A stretch of DNA of 64,000 bases. It comes from Pseudidiomarina sp. (lineage in GTDB: Bacteria; Pseudomonadota; Gammaproteobacteria; Enterobacterales; Alteromonadaceae). The stretch is taken from assembly GCA_023260975.1 (NCBI GenBank), contig JALQTK010000001.1:29852-93851 (forward strand), in the 5' to 3' direction. Positions 1 to 14,387 of this stretch are shown piece after piece. The notes beneath the pieces were generated by a model. It saw only the letters and a list, made by a program, of their open reading frames with translations. It searched no databases and had not been told where the DNA came from. Within the stretch, counting starts at the first letter, position 1; each line of letters begins with the position of its first letter. Made by a program: the position numbers and the translations under genes.

Positions 1-2034
1 AATGCTCAAGTTAGTTTTGCCGTACGTAGTTCTGCAACTGCCGAAGATATGCCTGATGCCTCGTTCGCTGGCCAACAAGAAACCTTTCTGAACGTTCGTG
101 GTATTGATCATATTATGGAGGCAATCAAGCACGTATTTGCTTCGTTATTTAATGATCGGGCAATTTCCTACCGGGTCCATCAGGGCTATGACCATCGTGG
201 CGTGGCATTGTCTGCCGGTATCCAGCGCATGGTGCGCAGCGATATTGCTGCTTCAGGGGTGATGTTTAGTATTGATACCGAATCTGGTTTTGATCAAGTG
301 GTGTTTATTACCTCTAGTTTTGGCTTAGGTGAAATGGTGGTTCAGGGCGCGGTTAACCCGGATGAGTTTTATGTTCACAAGCCGACGCTTAAGGCGCGTA
401 AACCAGCAGTCTTGCGGCGCAACATAGGTAGCAAGAAAATTCAGATGGTTTACTCAGATTCGGCTGAGCACGGTAAGCAAACAGTGATTGTTGATGTGGC
501 CCCAGAAAAAAGTCAGAGTTTTTCAATTACCGATACTGAAATAGAAGCTTTAGCTCGCCAAGCATTGATTATTGAGCAGCACTATGGCCGGCCGATGGAT
601 ATCGAGTGGGCTAAAGATGGTATCGACGGGAAACTTTACATTGTTCAGGCTCGCCCTGAGACGGTTCAATCAAATCGCGGTGGGCAGGCATTAGAACGTT
701 ACATTTTGGCTGAAAAGAGCACTGTTTTGACCGAAGGACGGGCAATTGGTCAGCGCATTGGCAGCGGTGTTGCACGCGTGCTTAACGATATTAGTCAAAT
801 GGACTTGGTGCAGCCAGGCGATGTATTGGTAACTGATATGACTGATCCTGATTGGGAGCCGATCATGAAGCGTGCCGCCGCTATTGTAACGAATCGCGGT
901 GGACGTACCTGCCATGCGGCCATTATTGCTCGCGAACTAGGTATTCCGGCAGTAGTTGGTTGTGGCGATGCCACCACCCGCATCAAGGCCGGTGATGCGG
1001 TGACGGTATCCTGTGCGGAAGGGGATACCGGTTTTATCTATGCCGGTAAACTTGAATTTGAAATCAATCAATCTGATGTCGGTGATATGCCAGCGTTACC
1101 ATTAAAAATAATGATGAATGTTGGTAATCCTGATCGCGCCTTCGATTTCGCACAACTGCCGCATGCTGGAGTTGGTTTGGCGCGGTTGGAGTTTATTATC
1201 AACCGGATGATTGGGGTGCACCCCAAGGCTCTGTTAAATTTTGCTCAGCAAAGCCAGCAGCTGCAGCAACAAATCACCACGCTGATGGCTGGCTATGCCA
1301 GCCCGCGCGAGTTCTACGTGACTAAGCTGACTGAAGGCATTGCTACCTTGGCCGCGGCATTCGCGCCGGAGCGTGTGATTGTGCGCATGTCGGATTTCAA
1401 GTCGAACGAATATGCCAATTTAGTCGGTGGTCGCCAGTACGAACCGCATGAGGAAAACCCAATGTTAGGTTTCCGCGGTGCTTCACGTTATATTTCCAAG
1501 GAATTCCGCGAGTGTTTTGCAATGGAATGCGAGGCGTTGAAACGCGTTCGTAATGACATGGGTTTAACTAACGTGGAAATTATGATCCCCTTCGTAAGAA
1601 CGCTAGAAGAAGGGCGTAAAGTGATTGACCTATTGGCCGAACAAGGGCTGCGTCAAGGCGAGCGTGGATTACGCGTTATTATGATGTGTGAGCTGCCATC
1701 AAATGCTTTGTTAGCTGAACAATTCCTTGATATTTTTGACGGTTTTTCAATTGGTTCGAATGACTTAACGCAATTAACCTTAGGCTTAGATCGTGACTCG
1801 GGGGTGATTGCGCATTTATTTGACGAACGTAATGAGGCGGTTAAGGCGATGTTGTCTATGGCCATTCAAGCAGCGAAGAAGAAAGGCAAATATGTTGGGA
1901 TTTGTGGCCAAGGTCCGTCCGATCATGCTGATTTTGCTGCTTGGTTGGTTGCACAAGGCATTGACTCCGTGTCATTAAACCCAGACACCGTGGTGGAAAC
2001 TTGGTTGTATTTGGCGGAGCAGCATCATTCGTGA
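1..2034 (+). CDS. ppsA: phosphoenolpyruvate synthase (5' end missing)
   Basis: Converts pyruvate, ATP and water to phosphoenolpyruvate, AMP and phosphate, the entry to gluconeogenesis from pyruvate or amino acids. The frame is open from base 1 and starts inside the nucleotide-binding domain ([20 protein letters not shown], the E. coli PpsA region near residue 110), so roughly the first 100 codons lie outside the window. The swivelling domain has the phosphohistidine motif [15 protein letters not shown]. The C-terminal PEP-binding barrel follows ([26 protein letters not shown]) and ends with the catalytic cysteine stretch [10 protein letters not shown]. Identity to E. coli PpsA is very high over the whole visible length. 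The stop codon overlaps the start of the next gene, suggesting co-transcription. Confident. Confidence 0.97.
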   Translation, partial: NAQVSFAVRSSATAEDMPDASFAGQQETFLNVRGIDHIMEAIKHVFASLFNDRAISYRVHQGYDHRGVALSAGIQRMVRSDIAASGVMFSIDTESGFDQVVFITSSFGLGEMVVQGAVNPDEFYVHKPTLKARKPAVLRRNIGSKKIQMVYSDSAEHGKQTVIVDVAPEKSQSFSITDTEIEALARQALIIEQHYGRPMDIEWAKDGIDGKLYIVQARPETVQSNRGGQALERYILAEKSTVLTEGRAIGQRIGSGVARVLNDISQMDLVQPGDVLVTDMTDPDWEPIMKRAAAIVTNRGGRTCHAAIIARELGIPAVVGCGDATTRIKAGDAVTVSCAEGDTGFIYAGKLEFEINQSDVGDMPALPLKIMMNVGNPDRAFDFAQLPHAGVGLARLEFIINRMIGVHPKALLNFAQQSQQLQQQITTLMAGYASPREFYVTKLTEGIATLAAAFAPERVIVRMSDFKSNEYANLVGGRQYEPHEENPMLGFRGASRYISKEFRECFAMECEALKRVRNDMGLTNVEIMIPFVRTLEEGRKVIDLLAEQGLRQGERGLRVIMMCELPSNALLAEQFLDIFDGFSIGSNDLTQLTLGLDRDSGVIAHLFDERNEAVKAMLSMAIQAAKKKGKYVGICGQGPSDHADFAAWLVAQGIDSVSLNPDTVVETWLYLAEQHHS

Positions 2035-5000
2035 AACCACGTTTAGCGGTATTGGATCATTACCAGCGCTTAGAACACAACTACAGGGTGTTTGTTGACC
2101 AACTTCAGCAGCGTAACGTAGCCGTTGAGATCGATGCAAGTTACGGTGGACGGCTGATCGCTGCCACCGATAACAGTATCTATCAGCAACTACCGCAAGC
2201 GGTTTTGTATCCGCGCGACGAAGCAGCCTTGGTGGCGATCCTGCAGCTAGCCAATCAGCCAGAATTTCAGGCGCTACATTTTAGTCCGCGCGGCGGTGGT
2301 ACTGGTACCAACGGACAGTCACTTAGTGCCGGTATTGTAATCGATTTAAGTCGACATTTTACCGTTATCAGGGACCTTGATATGAGCAGCGGTCAGGTAC
2401 GCTGCCAGGCGGGTGTGATCAAGGATCAACTTAACGACTCGGTGCGAGCGAGTGGCTGGTTTTTTTCACCGGATTTGTCGACCAGTAATCGCGCCACCCT
2501 CGGTGGGATGATCAATACTGATGCCTCAGGGCAGGGTTCATTGGTCTACGGTAAAACCAGCGATCATATTGTTAGTCTGCGCGCAGTACTGGTGTCTGGT
2601 GAAGTGATAGAGAGCTATCCTCGACCACTTGCCGAAGCGCAGCAAATCGCCGCCGGTAGCGGTATTGAAGCAGGCTTATATCGTCAGGCCATTGCCAGCT
2701 GTGTGCAGCAACGCAGGCTGGTTGAAACAACATTCCCGCCATTGAATCGATTTTTAACCGGTTACGATCTCAAGCATTGTTATGATCCCGAGCAGCAAAC
2801 CATCGATCTGTCGCGCTTACTAGCCGGCTCTGAGGGAACTTTGGCGTTTATTACCGAGGCCCAACTCAAGCTTACCCGTATTCCACAGCACAAATTATTG
2901 GTGACGATTAAGTACCGCGATTTTCAAGCGGCACTTGAGCACGCACCAAATTTGGTTGCTGCTCAAGCAACCGCAGTTGAAACCATCGACAGTACGGTGC
3001 TGAATCTGGCTCGTCAGGACATTATTTGGCAGTCGGTACAGGAGCATTTGCAAGAAGTTGATGGGCAAGCAATGATGCAAGGCATCAATTTAGTTGAGTT
3101 TACCGGCGATACGGTAGCGACCTTTGAGAGTAAACTGCAGCGCTTGCTTGATGAACTTGACAACACCATAGCGGCCGAGCCGGCGCGCGGCGTGATTGGT
3201 TATTCGATCTGTCGTGATGAAGCAAGCATTGGCCGTATTTATGCGATGCGCAAAAAAGCGGTCGGGCTACTTGGCAACAGTAAAGGCCGTCGCAAACCAA
3301 TTGCCTTCGCCGAAGATACCGCAGTACCACCGCAGCATTTAGCCGCCTTTATTGCCGAATTCAGGCACTTACTCGATGAGCACGGTCTTAGCTATGGCAT
3401 GTTCGGCCATGTTGATGCTGGGGTACTCCATGTGCGCCCCGCGTTAGATATGACCGAGCAAGCTGATCAGTATTTGTTACGCCAGATCAGTGACCAGGTG
3501 GCGGCATTGACGGCCAAGTATGGCGGTTTAATGTGGGGTGAGCATGGTAAGGGTTATCGTTCGGAATATGCACCTAAATTCTTTGGTCCGCTGTATGTCG
3601 AATTGCAGCGTATTAAAGCAGCCTTTGATCCGTATAATCGGCTCAATCCCGGTAAAATTTGTACCCCACTAGAGGGTGAACATCAGTTAGTGTCCGTTGA
3701 TGCGGTGAAACGTGGTGATTTCGATCGACAAATTCCGCTAGTCTTGCGAGACAGCTTTGCTGCGGCGCTTAATTGCAACGGCAATGGCTTATGCTTTAAC
3801 TATGTTGCTGAAGCAACCATGTGCCCATCTTACCGGGTATCTGGTGAACGCCTGCACTCGCCCAAAGGTCGCGCCGGATTAATTCGGGAATGGTTGCGGT
3901 TGACTACTGCCGCTGGCATTGATGTTAGTGCAACGCCGGTGCCAAGCAAGCCGTGGTCACAGCAGTCTCGAGGTGCTAATGCAGACGATTTTAACCACCA
4001 AGTAAAAGCTTCAATGGATGCCTGTCTTGGCTGTAAGGCCTGTGCCACGCAGTGCCCAGTGAAAGTTGATGTGCCATCATTTCGATCGCGCTTTTTAGCT
4101 TGGTATCACCAACTTTATCGGCGCCCATTGGCAGATTACTTAGTGGCTCGTATTGAGCAATTGGCACCGCAACTGGCGCGTGTCCCACGCCTTAGTAATG
4201 CCTTAACACACAATCGTTTGAGCCGCTTTCTGCTGCAATACAGCATCGGCTATGTTGATGCACCGCGGTTATCAACACCGAGTCTAGCAGTGCGCTGGCG
4301 TAAGCGCGGCTGGTCTACTTGCAGCGTTGCTCAACTGGAGCAACTCGAGCCACATCAACGCAACCGGTTACTGGCACTGGTTGCCGATCCGTTCACCCGT
4401 TATTACCATGCTGAATTGCTCGAGGCTGCAGCGTTAGTAGCCAATAAACTAGGCTTTCAGGCGCTGTTAATAGATGGTATCGGCAATGGTAAAGCCTTGC
4501 ATGTGAAAGGGTTTTTGCACCAATTTGAGCAGCTTGCTAAGCACAGTAGTGGTTTATTAAAACGTGTAGCGGCAATGAATATACCTATGATGGGAGTCGA
4601 TGCCGCTTCGGTCTTGCTGATGCGCGATGAATATCGTCAAGTCTGTACTGACGCCGAGGCATTTACAGTCCTGTTACCACATGAGTGGTTGCTGCAACAG
4701 CTAGCGCAATTAGGCAGCTTAAAACGAGCTGATAAACAGTCGGTCGGTAGTTTACTGAGTCACTGTACTGAGCAAAGTACGTTGCCAGCCAGCGCGCAAC
4801 AATGGCAGCAAATTTTTGCTAGCTTAAATTTAGAGCTAACGCCAATTGCCACAGGTTGTTGCGGTATGGCCGGTACCTATGGCCATGAACGTGATAACCT
4901 AGCAGCGAGCAAAAAACTGTATGAACTATCGTGGCACGCTGCCGTTAGTGCAGCAGATAGGGTAGTAGCAAGTGGCTTTTCCTGTCGATGTCAGGTCGCC

Positions 5001-5057
5001 CGTTATGGTAAGAAGCAGGCGCTGCATCCGCTTGAAGTGCTCGCCGAGCATATATAG
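2031..5057 (+). CDS. ydiJ: YdiJ-type FAD/4Fe-4S D-2-hydroxyacid (D-2-hydroxyglutarate) dehydrogenase
   Basis: Large flavo-iron-sulfur protein. Family members oxidise D-2-hydroxyglutarate or D-lactate and pass electrons to the respiratory chain. I place the start at GTG 2031, whose last two bases lie in the ppsA stop (GTGA overlap), with a GGCGGAG stretch about 12 bases upstream; TTG 2001 would add ten residues. The N-terminal FAD-binding domain has the glycine-rich [10 protein letters not shown] near residue 90 and NTDASGQGS. The FAD-oxidase C domain follows, with [15 protein letters not shown]. Cysteine clusters start near residue 580 ([10 protein letters not shown]) and 665 ([12 protein letters not shown], a 4Fe-4S ferredoxin motif). 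A CCG-type motif ([11 protein letters not shown]) sits near residue 940. Length about 1008 aa fits YdiJ (about 1018). The exact substrate is inferred from the family. Confidence 0.9.
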   Translation: MKPRLAVLDHYQRLEHNYRVFVDQLQQRNVAVEIDASYGGRLIAATDNSIYQQLPQAVLYPRDEAALVAILQLANQPEFQALHFSPRGGGTGTNGQSLSAGIVIDLSRHFTVIRDLDMSSGQVRCQAGVIKDQLNDSVRASGWFFSPDLSTSNRATLGGMINTDASGQGSLVYGKTSDHIVSLRAVLVSGEVIESYPRPLAEAQQIAAGSGIEAGLYRQAIASCVQQRRLVETTFPPLNRFLTGYDLKHCYDPEQQTIDLSRLLAGSEGTLAFITEAQLKLTRIPQHKLLVTIKYRDFQAALEHAPNLVAAQATAVETIDSTVLNLARQDIIWQSVQEHLQEVDGQAMMQGINLVEFTGDTVATFESKLQRLLDELDNTIAAEPARGVIGYSICRDEASIGRIYAMRKKAVGLLGNSKGRRKPIAFAEDTAVPPQHLAAFIAEFRHLLDEHGLSYGMFGHVDAGVLHVRPALDMTEQADQYLLRQISDQVAALTAKYGGLMWGEHGKGYRSEYAPKFFGPLYVELQRIKAAFDPYNRLNPGKICTPLEGEHQLVSVDAVKRGDFDRQIPLVLRDSFAAALNCNGNGLCFNYVAEATMCPSYRVSGERLHSPKGRAGLIREWLRLTTAAGIDVSATPVPSKPWSQQSRGANADDFNHQVKASMDACLGCKACATQCPVKVDVPSFRSRFLAWYHQLYRRPLADYLVARIEQLAPQLARVPRLSNALTHNRLSRFLLQYSIGYVDAPRLSTPSLAVRWRKRGWSTCSVAQLEQLEPHQRNRLLALVADPFTRYYHAELLEAAALVANKLGFQALLIDGIGNGKALHVKGFLHQFEQLAKHSSGLLKRVAAMNIPMMGVDAASVLLMRDEYRQVCTDAEAFTVLLPHEWLLQQLAQLGSLKRADKQSVGSLLSHCTEQSTLPASAQQWQQIFASLNLELTPIATGCCGMAGTYGHERDNLAASKKLYELSWHAAVSAADRVVASGFSCRCQVARYGKKQALHPLEVLAEHI

Positions 5058-5079
5058 TAGCCGACAAACTTAAGCCGAT

Positions 5080-5116
5080 GCAGCGTTTGAGCTTAGCTTG
5101 AACGCTGCGCTTTTTT
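5080..5116 (+). terminator. rho-independent terminator after ydiJ
   Basis: GCAGCGTT (5080-5087) pairs with AACGCTGC (5101-5108), followed by GC and a run of six T. The loop contains the stop codon of the convergent leucine dehydrogenase gene, so the hairpin overlaps its 3' end. The T run serves the plus strand only. Confidence 0.8.
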
Positions 5117-6142
5117 ATTGGCGATGACTTCGCGGGCCAACTCATCGGCAATTTGTCCGGTCGGACGGCTTTCACTCTTCGAACGACTAAAAATAGTCGT
5201 TAGCGTGGTGTAGATATCACGGACTTTTTGATCAGTCTCGGTACGACTCATATTTGCCGCTTCACTACAGACGTGAATGACACCACCGGCGTTAATGACG
5301 TAATCTGGCGCATATAATACCCCCATATCCATAACCATTTGGTCATGAGCAGGAGTCGCTAACTGATTGTTAGCACTACCAGCAATAATTTTAGCTTTAA
5401 GTAGTTTTAAGGTGTCATCATTGACCGTAGCACCAAGCGCGCATGGGGCATAAACATCAACGTCTAGTGCATAAATTTCGTCCAAACCGACCACGCTCGC
5501 GTTCAATTCTTCAGCTGCACGCTGACAAGCAGCTGGATTGATGTCCGTCACAAATAACTGCGCACCATCGCGGTGGCAATATTCGGCAAAATCATAACCA
5601 ACAGCGCCTAAGCCCTGAACAGCAATACGAATTCCGCTCAAGTTATCTTGGCCAAATGCATGTTTAACCGCTGCTTTTAATCCCAGGTAAGTACCTAAAG
5701 CAGTATGCGGAGAGGGATCGCCAGCTTTTTCAGCGGTACCGGCAACAAATGTGGTTTCCTCAGCGATTATAGCGATATCACTGGTACGGATATTGACGTC
5801 TTCGGCAGTAATATAACGGCCACTTAATGAGTTAACGAAACGACCGTAGGCACGGAATAGTTCGGCGGACTTGATGCTTTTGGCATCACCAATGATGACT
5901 GCTTTACCGCCACCTAATGGCAGGCCGGCGAGGGCACTTTTGTAGGTCATGCCACGTGATAACCGCAGTACATCGGTAAGCGCCTCGGCTGACGAGGGAT
6001 AATTCCACAAGCGAGTGCCGCCAAGCGCTGGGCCCATTGTGGTATCGTGAATGGCAATGATTGCTTTTAGACCGGTTTGTTTGTCATGACAAAACACGAC
6101 CTGTTCGTGTTGGTCGAACTCTTTGTGCTCAAATAGAGACAT
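5093..6142 (-). CDS. ldh: leucine dehydrogenase (Leu/Phe/Val dehydrogenase family)
   Basis: NAD-dependent oxidative deamination of branched-chain amino acids to 2-oxoacids, the first step of their catabolism. The 349-aa product begins MSLFEHKEFDQHEQVVF. I chose ATG 6142 because a strong GAGGAAG ribosome site lies just upstream and the family starts here; an upstream in-frame ATG at 6211 would add 23 unrelated residues. The substrate-binding motif GPALGGTRLWNY and the lysine-bearing GLPLGGGKAVIIGD are present. The Rossmann domain has VQGLGAVGYDFAEY, followed by CALGATVND and the NAD-contacting AGSANNQL. Glutamate dehydrogenase is excluded by these leucine-dehydrogenase motifs. A LiuR-like palindrome lies about 90 bases upstream. 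It is monocistronic, facing a DUF4826 gene. Confidence 0.93.
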   Translation of the reverse strand: MSLFEHKEFDQHEQVVFCHDKQTGLKAIIAIHDTTMGPALGGTRLWNYPSSAEALTDVLRLSRGMTYKSALAGLPLGGGKAVIIGDAKSIKSAELFRAYGRFVNSLSGRYITAEDVNIRTSDIAIIAEETTFVAGTAEKAGDPSPHTALGTYLGLKAAVKHAFGQDNLSGIRIAVQGLGAVGYDFAEYCHRDGAQLFVTDINPAACQRAAEELNASVVGLDEIYALDVDVYAPCALGATVNDDTLKLLKAKIIAGSANNQLATPAHDQMVMDMGVLYAPDYVINAGGVIHVCSEAANMSRTETDQKVRDIYTTLTTIFSRSKSESRPTGQIADELAREVIANKKAQRSS

Positions 6143-6228
6143 CGTGGTGCTTCCTCGTTCATCCCAAAAGTGCGCGCACATTATCATTTTGCACTGTTTA
6201 GCGCTAGTCACTGCATTAAGATTTTTCG

Positions 6229-6244
6229 TTTACGTAAACGTAAA
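6229..6244. promoter_or_regulatory. LiuR-like operator upstream of ldh
   Basis: TTTACGT-AA-ACGTAAA is a perfect 7-bp dyad with a two-base centre. It resembles the operators described for LiuR, the MerR-family regulator of branched-chain amino acid catabolism in gammaproteobacteria. It lies about 87 bases upstream of the leucine dehydrogenase start, a plausible LiuR target. Reading the minus strand, TTCAAT and AAAAAT flank it with a 20-base spacer, the long spacing MerR-type regulators favour, though both boxes are weak. LiuR itself is not in this window. Confidence 0.6.
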
Positions 6245-6349
6245 CTATTGAACGCTAAGTTTACACCAATTGAGACTTTGCTGTAATCGCCTTTCGCGGT
6301 AGTATGACCAGCTCATAATGCGCTATTTTTTGATATAGGAACTTAGTAT

Positions 6350-6765
6350 ATGGCCAATCAACAGCCCGTCATCAGTGAAGCCGAAGTAGTCGAGTGGGTT
6401 CGCGAACACTATCAAGCCGCGGCTAAATACTTGGCTGAAGAAGGTTATATCGTTGATGTTGTGCATTTGCAGGAGAGCCGTTATTTGGCTCCGCATGTTG
6501 CGGTATGGCGTTTCACCAGTATGGATAAGCAAGCAGTATGGATTATTAACGGCGATGTGCCAACTGCTATGGTCGCCGCCAAAGTAGCCAATGATGCGCG
6601 TGCAGTGATGCGACATTTTGCCTTGCAATGGCAATTGCAAGCTGAGACCGTGCTGCAAGGCAGCAGTTTAAACGAAGAAAACAAGAGTCATGCTGAGTAT
6701 TTGATCAAGCGCGCTGAAATGGTGTATCAGGCAACTCAGCATGACGAGTTATGGGCGAGTGCCGG

Positions 6766-6769
<4 letters not shown>
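6350..6769 (+). CDS. DUF4826 family protein
   Basis: 139-aa soluble protein of unknown function, matching what I recall of the DUF4826 family of Alteromonadales: an N-terminal helix (VVEWVREHYQAAAKYLAEEGY), a central VAVWRF...QAVWIINGDVPT segment, and a charged C-terminal helical region. There is no signal peptide, membrane segment or obvious catalytic motif. The start ATG 6350 has an AGGAAC sequence at a reasonable distance. Its stop codon interlocks with that of the convergent roxA gene inside the tetranucleotide TTAA (6766-6769). The family assignment is from memory. Confidence 0.7.
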
Positions 6770-9936
<3,167 letters not shown>

Positions 9937-9940
<4 letters not shown>

Positions 9941-11052
9941 AACAAGACCTTATGATCGGTGATACGTTGCTCGATAATAGCGCCACCGAGACATACCTCA
10001 CCGGCATAAAATACTGCCGACTGACCTGGCGTAACCGCCGCTACCGGATTCTCGAACACGACTTGCAAGCGCTGGTCATCCAGCATGCTAATAGTGCAGG
10101 GGATATCCTCTTGACGATAGCGAGTTTTAACCATACAGCGCATTGGTGCGGTTAGTGGTTGACGGTCAACCCAATGCAACTGGCCGGCAATCAAGCCATT
10201 GGCATAAAGTCGCGGATGATTTTTGCCTTGTGCGACAATCAGTACATTAGCTGCAACATCTTTATCGACGACATACCATGGTTCGCCAGTATGTTCAGCG
10301 AGACCGCCAATCAGTAAACCTTTGCGTTGACCGAGGGTGTGATACATTAAACCTTCATGTTCACCCAGTAATTCGCCGTCCACCGAGCGTATCGGGCCGC
10401 GCTTAGCGGGCAGATACTGTTGTAAGAAGTCTTTGAATTTACGTTCACCAATAAAGCAAATACCGGTCGAGTCTTTTTTATCAGCCGTTACCAAACCCTG
10501 CTGCTCGGCAATAGCGCGTACCTCCGGCTTCTGTAGTTCACCCACTGGAAATAATGTTTTGGCAATATGCTGGTGCGATAGTGTATATAAAAAATAGCTT
10601 TGATCTTTATTGTCATCTAAGCCGCGCAGCAACTGAAATTTATCGTGCTGCAGGCGCCGTCTGACATAATGGCCGGTAGCAATATAATCAGCGCCAAGAG
10701 CCTCGGCGGCGAATTGTAAAAAAGCCTTAAATTTAATCTCTTTGTTGCACATGATATCTGGGTTTGGCGTACGACCGGCGCGATATTCAGCAAGAAAGTA
10801 TTCAAATACGTTATCCCAGTATTCAGCGGCAAAATTCACCGTATGCAGGGTAATGCCGAGGGTATCGCAAACTAACTGGGCGTCAGCCAGATCGGTCGCC
10901 GCTGCACAATACTCGTCGGTATCGTCCTCTTCCCAGTTTTTCATGAACAAGCCTTCAACTTGGTAGCCTTGTTGCAGCAGCAAATACGCCGATACTGACG
11001 AATCAACGCCACCGGACATACCAACAATGACTTTATGCTTTGAATTGGACAT
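9937..11052 (-). CDS. mnmA: tRNA-specific 2-thiouridylase MnmA
   Basis: Adds sulfur to U34 of tRNA-Lys, -Glu and -Gln, receiving it from the Tus relay. The 371-aa protein has the PP-loop ATP motif [15 protein letters not shown] near residue 11, the catalytic cysteine in [14 protein letters not shown] near residue 100, and the second catalytic cysteine in [17 protein letters not shown] near residue 197. The C-terminal beta domain ([26 protein letters not shown]) is complete. It overlaps hflD by four bases. A divergently named relative, TtcA, is encoded 2.4 kb away. Confidence 0.97.
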
Positions 11053-11091
11053 CAGTACTCTGAATTAATGACTCGTGACAAAGGTGAAATT

Positions 11092-11730
11092 TTACCACAC
11101 TGGTGCGACTTCGCGCCACTCGCCTGGTGCTAGATCGCCAAGCTGCCATGATCCCACTTGGGCGCGAATTAGGCGCAAGGTGGGATGACCAATTGCAGCC
11201 GTCATTCGCCGTACTTGACGATTTCGACCTTCATGAATGGTCAGTTCCAGCCAACTATCACAGCTATGTTGACGCACTCGAATCGGCGGATTGCGCGGCC
11301 ATACGGGGGGTGGCTGAAGCAGAGGTTTTACTTGAGCGGGTAAGGTCATGCCATCATTAAGCTGTACCCCGGCCGCCAGCTGTTGAAGGGCAGTTGTGCA
11401 GGGCAAGCCTTCGACCTGAACCCAATAGGTCTTGGGCATTTTATGTTTAGGGTCGCTAATACGATGCTGCCAAGCACCGTTATTAGTTAGTAGCAATAAG
11501 CCTTCGCTATCTTTATCAAGACGCCCAGCCGGATAAACCTCGGCTATCGGAATAAACTGTTTTAGGGTGATATCACCGGCTTCACCACGAAACTGGGTGA
11601 GTACACCATAGGGTTTGTTAAACACAATCAACCGCGACTGCACTGGCGGCGGGCGGCGTTTGCTCGGAGCACGCGATGATGATTGGATTATGCTATTACC
11701 AGTAGGTTTGCGCACGAAAGTGGCCAAGCT
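11092..11730 (-). CDS. rluE: 23S rRNA pseudouridine(2457) synthase RluE
   Basis: Isomerises U2457 of 23S rRNA in the E. coli prototype. The sequence follows RluE closely: [26 protein letters not shown], the catalytic aspartate in [27 protein letters not shown] and [23 protein letters not shown], ending [13 protein letters not shown]. No ATG lies near the expected start. TTG 11730 gives 212 aa and GTG 11718 gives 208 aa (E. coli 217); neither has a good ribosome site, so the start is uncertain. An ATG at 11817 would overlap the divergent gene and adds unrelated residues. mnmA lies 39 bases downstream. Confidence 0.9.
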   Translation of the reverse strand, partial: SLATFVRKPTGNSIIQSSSRAPSKRRPPPVQSRLIVFNKPYGVLTQFRGEAGDITLKQFIPIAEVYPAGRLDKDSEGLLLLTNNGAWQHRISDPKHKMPKTYWVQVEGLPCTTALQQLAAGVQLNDGMTLPAQVKPLLQPPPVWPRNPPIRVRQHSCDSWLELTIHEGRNRQVRRMTAAIGHPTLRLIRAQVGSWQLGDLAPGEWREVAPVW

Positions 11731-11790
11731 AGCGAATGATTCTGTAATTATGCCATAATCCGTACTAACAAGGACAACTGAGATAACTGT

Positions 11791-12570
11791 GTGAGTAACC
11801 AGAAACAAACAACACAACGGCTAGCGGTAGGTGACTTCAGTCGCGCGCTGCGTGGTGAGATTAAGCTGGCGGTCGGTCCGAGTCTACAACGTAGTTGGGA
11901 TATTACCTTACGGACACTACCGCTGATGCTCAGCGCTTTGGCGCTGATTATTATCGTCAATGTGCTACTACAAAGCTTATTTGACCAATGGATCCCAGTC
12001 GATCTAGAACAACCTAACCCCCGCAATCAAGTCATGCAGGCGATGTTGGGGATGTTGATTATGGCACCTTTAGTCGCTTATTTAAGTTACGCCGGGCTAC
12101 TCAACGCGCGTGATCAAAAGCCGACTTGGCAACATTGGCAGCTGGTGCTCAGCTTCGCACCGCGGGTACTTGCCGCTACTGCTATACAAGCCGGTTTGAT
12201 GATGGTGATTGTGTTGCTCATCATGGTGTTACCAACGCTATTAGGCGTACCGTTGGCGCTGACCATGGCGCTATTACTGGTGGCTTTGCTGTATTTACAA
12301 CTGAGTTTGATGTTAGCCATACCACTGGTGCTAGATCAGCGCCTCAGTGCTACGCGAGCTTGTATTGGTTCGTGGTTAGTCGTCACTAAGGTCATGGCGC
12401 CACTGCTTGCTTTATATAGCATCATGCTAATTATTGTATTTATCAGCGCGTTGCCAATGATGCTGGGGCTGTTATTGAGCATTCCTATGTTATTCAATTT
12501 GACTGGTGTGGTTTATGACCAGCTAATTGGCCCTAATTTGCCGCCTGATTTGGCGAAGGTAGATAGCTAA
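11791..12570 (+). CDS. polytopic inner-membrane protein of unknown function
   Basis: 259 aa. A cytoplasmic, basic N-terminal stretch of about 40 residues ([20 protein letters not shown]) precedes about six hydrophobic segments: near 41-63, 86-106, 125-150, 150-172, 195-215 and 215-240. I recognise no family signature; the layout resembles YciC/DUF975-like membrane proteins, without a specific motif. The start is GTG 11791, with no clear ribosome site. It is divergent from rluE. Its stop is one base before the ATG of the Bax-like gene, so the two are translationally coupled. Function not assigned. Confidence 0.8.
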   Translation: MSNQKQTTQRLAVGDFSRALRGEIKLAVGPSLQRSWDITLRTLPLMLSALALIIIVNVLLQSLFDQWIPVDLEQPNPRNQVMQAMLGMLIMAPLVAYLSYAGLLNARDQKPTWQHWQLVLSFAPRVLAATAIQAGLMMVIVLLIMVLPTLLGVPLALTMALLLVALLYLQLSLMLAIPLVLDQRLSATRACIGSWLVVTKVMAPLLALYSIMLIIVFISALPMMLGLLLSIPMLFNLTGVVYDQLIGPNLPPDLAKVDS

Positions 12571-12571
12571 G

Positions 12572-13444
12572 ATGTTACGCATAGCACTGTGGTTGTTGCT
12601 GGCACTTGCCGTGACGGTGGCGATTTATGCGCCTAGGTATTGGTTAGCCCAACCGATTCAACCAAGCGCGCAGCCAATCGATAGCCAAAGCATTGAGCAG
12701 TTGATTGAGCAACAGCCTCTTATGCCAGTTTATACAGAGGTACCAGATTTTAATAAGTACCTCGATGTACGCGATAAAAAGCAGGCGTTCTTTGAGTTTC
12801 TGGCACCATTAGTGCGCGCCGAGAATGCCATTATTGAAGAGCAACGTAACAATTTAATTGCGCTTTATCATCGCTGGCAAGGCGATAGTAACTCGCTAGA
12901 TAGCGATGATCGCGAGTTATTGGAACAACTAGCAATTGAATATCGTGTCGAATTCGATATGAACGAAAACAGTGACATGTTTACGCTGTTGTTGCGACGT
13001 GTTGATGTGGTTCCGGAAACCTTGGTGCTGGTGCAAGCAGCAAATGAATCGGGGTGGGGCACCTCGCGGTTCGCTCTTGAGGGCTTAAATTTTTTCGGCC
13101 AATGGTGTTTTCGCCGAGGCTGCGGCATAGTGCCGGAAAATCGGCCTGACGGGATGAACCATGAGGTTCGCATATTCAAATCGGTGAATGCATCTATTCG
13201 CAGCTATTTGCGTAATATCAATACCCATGCGGCGTATCTAGAACTGCGTTTACTCAGAGAACAGCGGCGTGCCGAAGGTAAAGATATTCGGGCGCTGGAT
13301 TTAACGCCCGGGCTATTAAGTTATTCTGAGCGCGGCGAGGATTATATCGATGAGCTCAATGCCATGATCCGTGTTAATCGGCCCATGATTGTCGAGCTCA
13401 TAGAAGCAATCGAGCCGACTAACTCAAATCTACCACCCGAATAG
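12572..13444 (+). CDS. bax: Bax-like glucosaminidase-domain protein
   Basis: 290 aa with an N-terminal uncleaved-looking hydrophobic anchor ([19 protein letters not shown]) and a periplasmic glucosaminidase-type domain. The core [20 protein letters not shown] carries the predicted catalytic glutamate, followed by [15 protein letters not shown] (two cysteines), [17 protein letters not shown] and [16 protein letters not shown], all shared with E. coli Bax. The family probably cleaves peptidoglycan glycan strands; this is family knowledge. It is coupled to the upstream membrane protein and its last 26 bases overlap the 3' end of ttcA. Confidence 0.85.
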   Translation: MLRIALWLLLALAVTVAIYAPRYWLAQPIQPSAQPIDSQSIEQLIEQQPLMPVYTEVPDFNKYLDVRDKKQAFFEFLAPLVRAENAIIEEQRNNLIALYHRWQGDSNSLDSDDRELLEQLAIEYRVEFDMNENSDMFTLLLRRVDVVPETLVLVQAANESGWGTSRFALEGLNFFGQWCFRRGCGIVPENRPDGMNHEVRIFKSVNASIRSYLRNINTHAAYLELRLLREQRRAEGKDIRALDLTPGLLSYSERGEDYIDELNAMIRVNRPMIVELIEAIEPTNSNLPPE

Positions 13445-14342
13445 TTTCTACTTCATCACTATCGCGATAGTTTAAAAATTCAGTCGGCACGCTGTGATCA
13501 AACGCAGTATCACCATCTTGATTAGCCTGTCCATCGGCCTGCAAGGCCTTAAAGTTAAACAATTGCTGATCAGCAAGATGCGATGGCACCACGTTCTGCA
13601 GCGCGCTGGCCATACTCTCGATGCGGCCGGGATAGTTTTTGTCCCATTGCTGTAATAACTCTTTGATCACTTTACGTTGCAGATTTTCCTGTGAGCCACA
13701 TAAGTTACACGGAATGATTGGGAATTGTTGCGCTGCGGCATAGCGCGCAATGTCTTTTTCCCGCGCATAGGCGAGTGGACGGATCACCACATGTTGGCCA
13801 TTATCACTGACAAGTTTGGGCGGCATGGACTTCATTTTTCCGCCGTAGAACATATTGAGTAGCAATGTTTCAAGCATGTCATCACGGTGATGCCCAAGCG
13901 CAATTTTGCTGGCGCCAATTTCGTTTGCAACCCGATACAGAATGCCGCGGCGCAGACGCGAGCAGAGCGCGCAGGTGGTTTTACCTTCCGGCACTTTGTC
14001 CTTTACAATACTGTAGGTATCTTCTTCAATAATTTTGAAATCGACACCTTGTTCACGCAGATAGGTGGGCAGAACGTGCTCAGGAAAGCCAGGTTGCTTT
14101 TGATCTAAATTTACCGCAATGATGTCAAAATGAATAGGCGCCGCGGCCTGCAGATAACGCAGCATGTCTAATAAGGTATAGCTATCTTTACCACCGGATA
14201 AACACACCATCACGCGGTCGCCATCTTCAATCATAGTGAAGTCTTGAATTGCGCGACCAACGTCACGACGGAGACGTTTTTGTAATTTATTAAAGTTATA
14301 CCGTTGCTTTTCATCGGCAGCAACAAGCGGGCTGACTGACAT
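13419..14342 (-). CDS. ttcA: tRNA 2-thiocytidine(32) synthetase TtcA
   Basis: Thiolates C32 of certain tRNAs using ATP and a 4Fe-4S cluster. The 307-aa protein has the PP-loop [17 protein letters not shown] near residue 45 and the two CxxC motifs [13 protein letters not shown] and [13 protein letters not shown] that hold the cluster, with [14 protein letters not shown] between them. The start ATG 14342 has GGTGAGCG upstream. It lies 45 bases downstream of uspE, the uspE-ttcA neighbourhood seen in other gammaproteobacteria. The last 26 bases overlap the convergent bax gene. Confidence 0.96.
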   Translation of the reverse strand: MSVSPLVAADEKQRYNFNKLQKRLRRDVGRAIQDFTMIEDGDRVMVCLSGGKDSYTLLDMLRYLQAAAPIHFDIIAVNLDQKQPGFPEHVLPTYLREQGVDFKIIEEDTYSIVKDKVPEGKTTCALCSRLRRGILYRVANEIGASKIALGHHRDDMLETLLLNMFYGGKMKSMPPKLVSDNGQHVVIRPLAYAREKDIARYAAAQQFPIIPCNLCGSQENLQRKVIKELLQQWDKNYPGRIESMASALQNVVPSHLADQQLFNFKALQADGQANQDGDTAFDHSVPTEFLNYRDSDEVETIRVVDLS

Positions 14343-14387
14343 AAAACGCTCACCTATGGATCAATGTATGGGCAAAAACGGCGGCGA

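Noticed and set aside
6323-6658. Minus-strand 111-codon frame opposite the DUF4826 gene
   Set aside because: The plus-strand frame has a family match and ribosome site; this one has neither.
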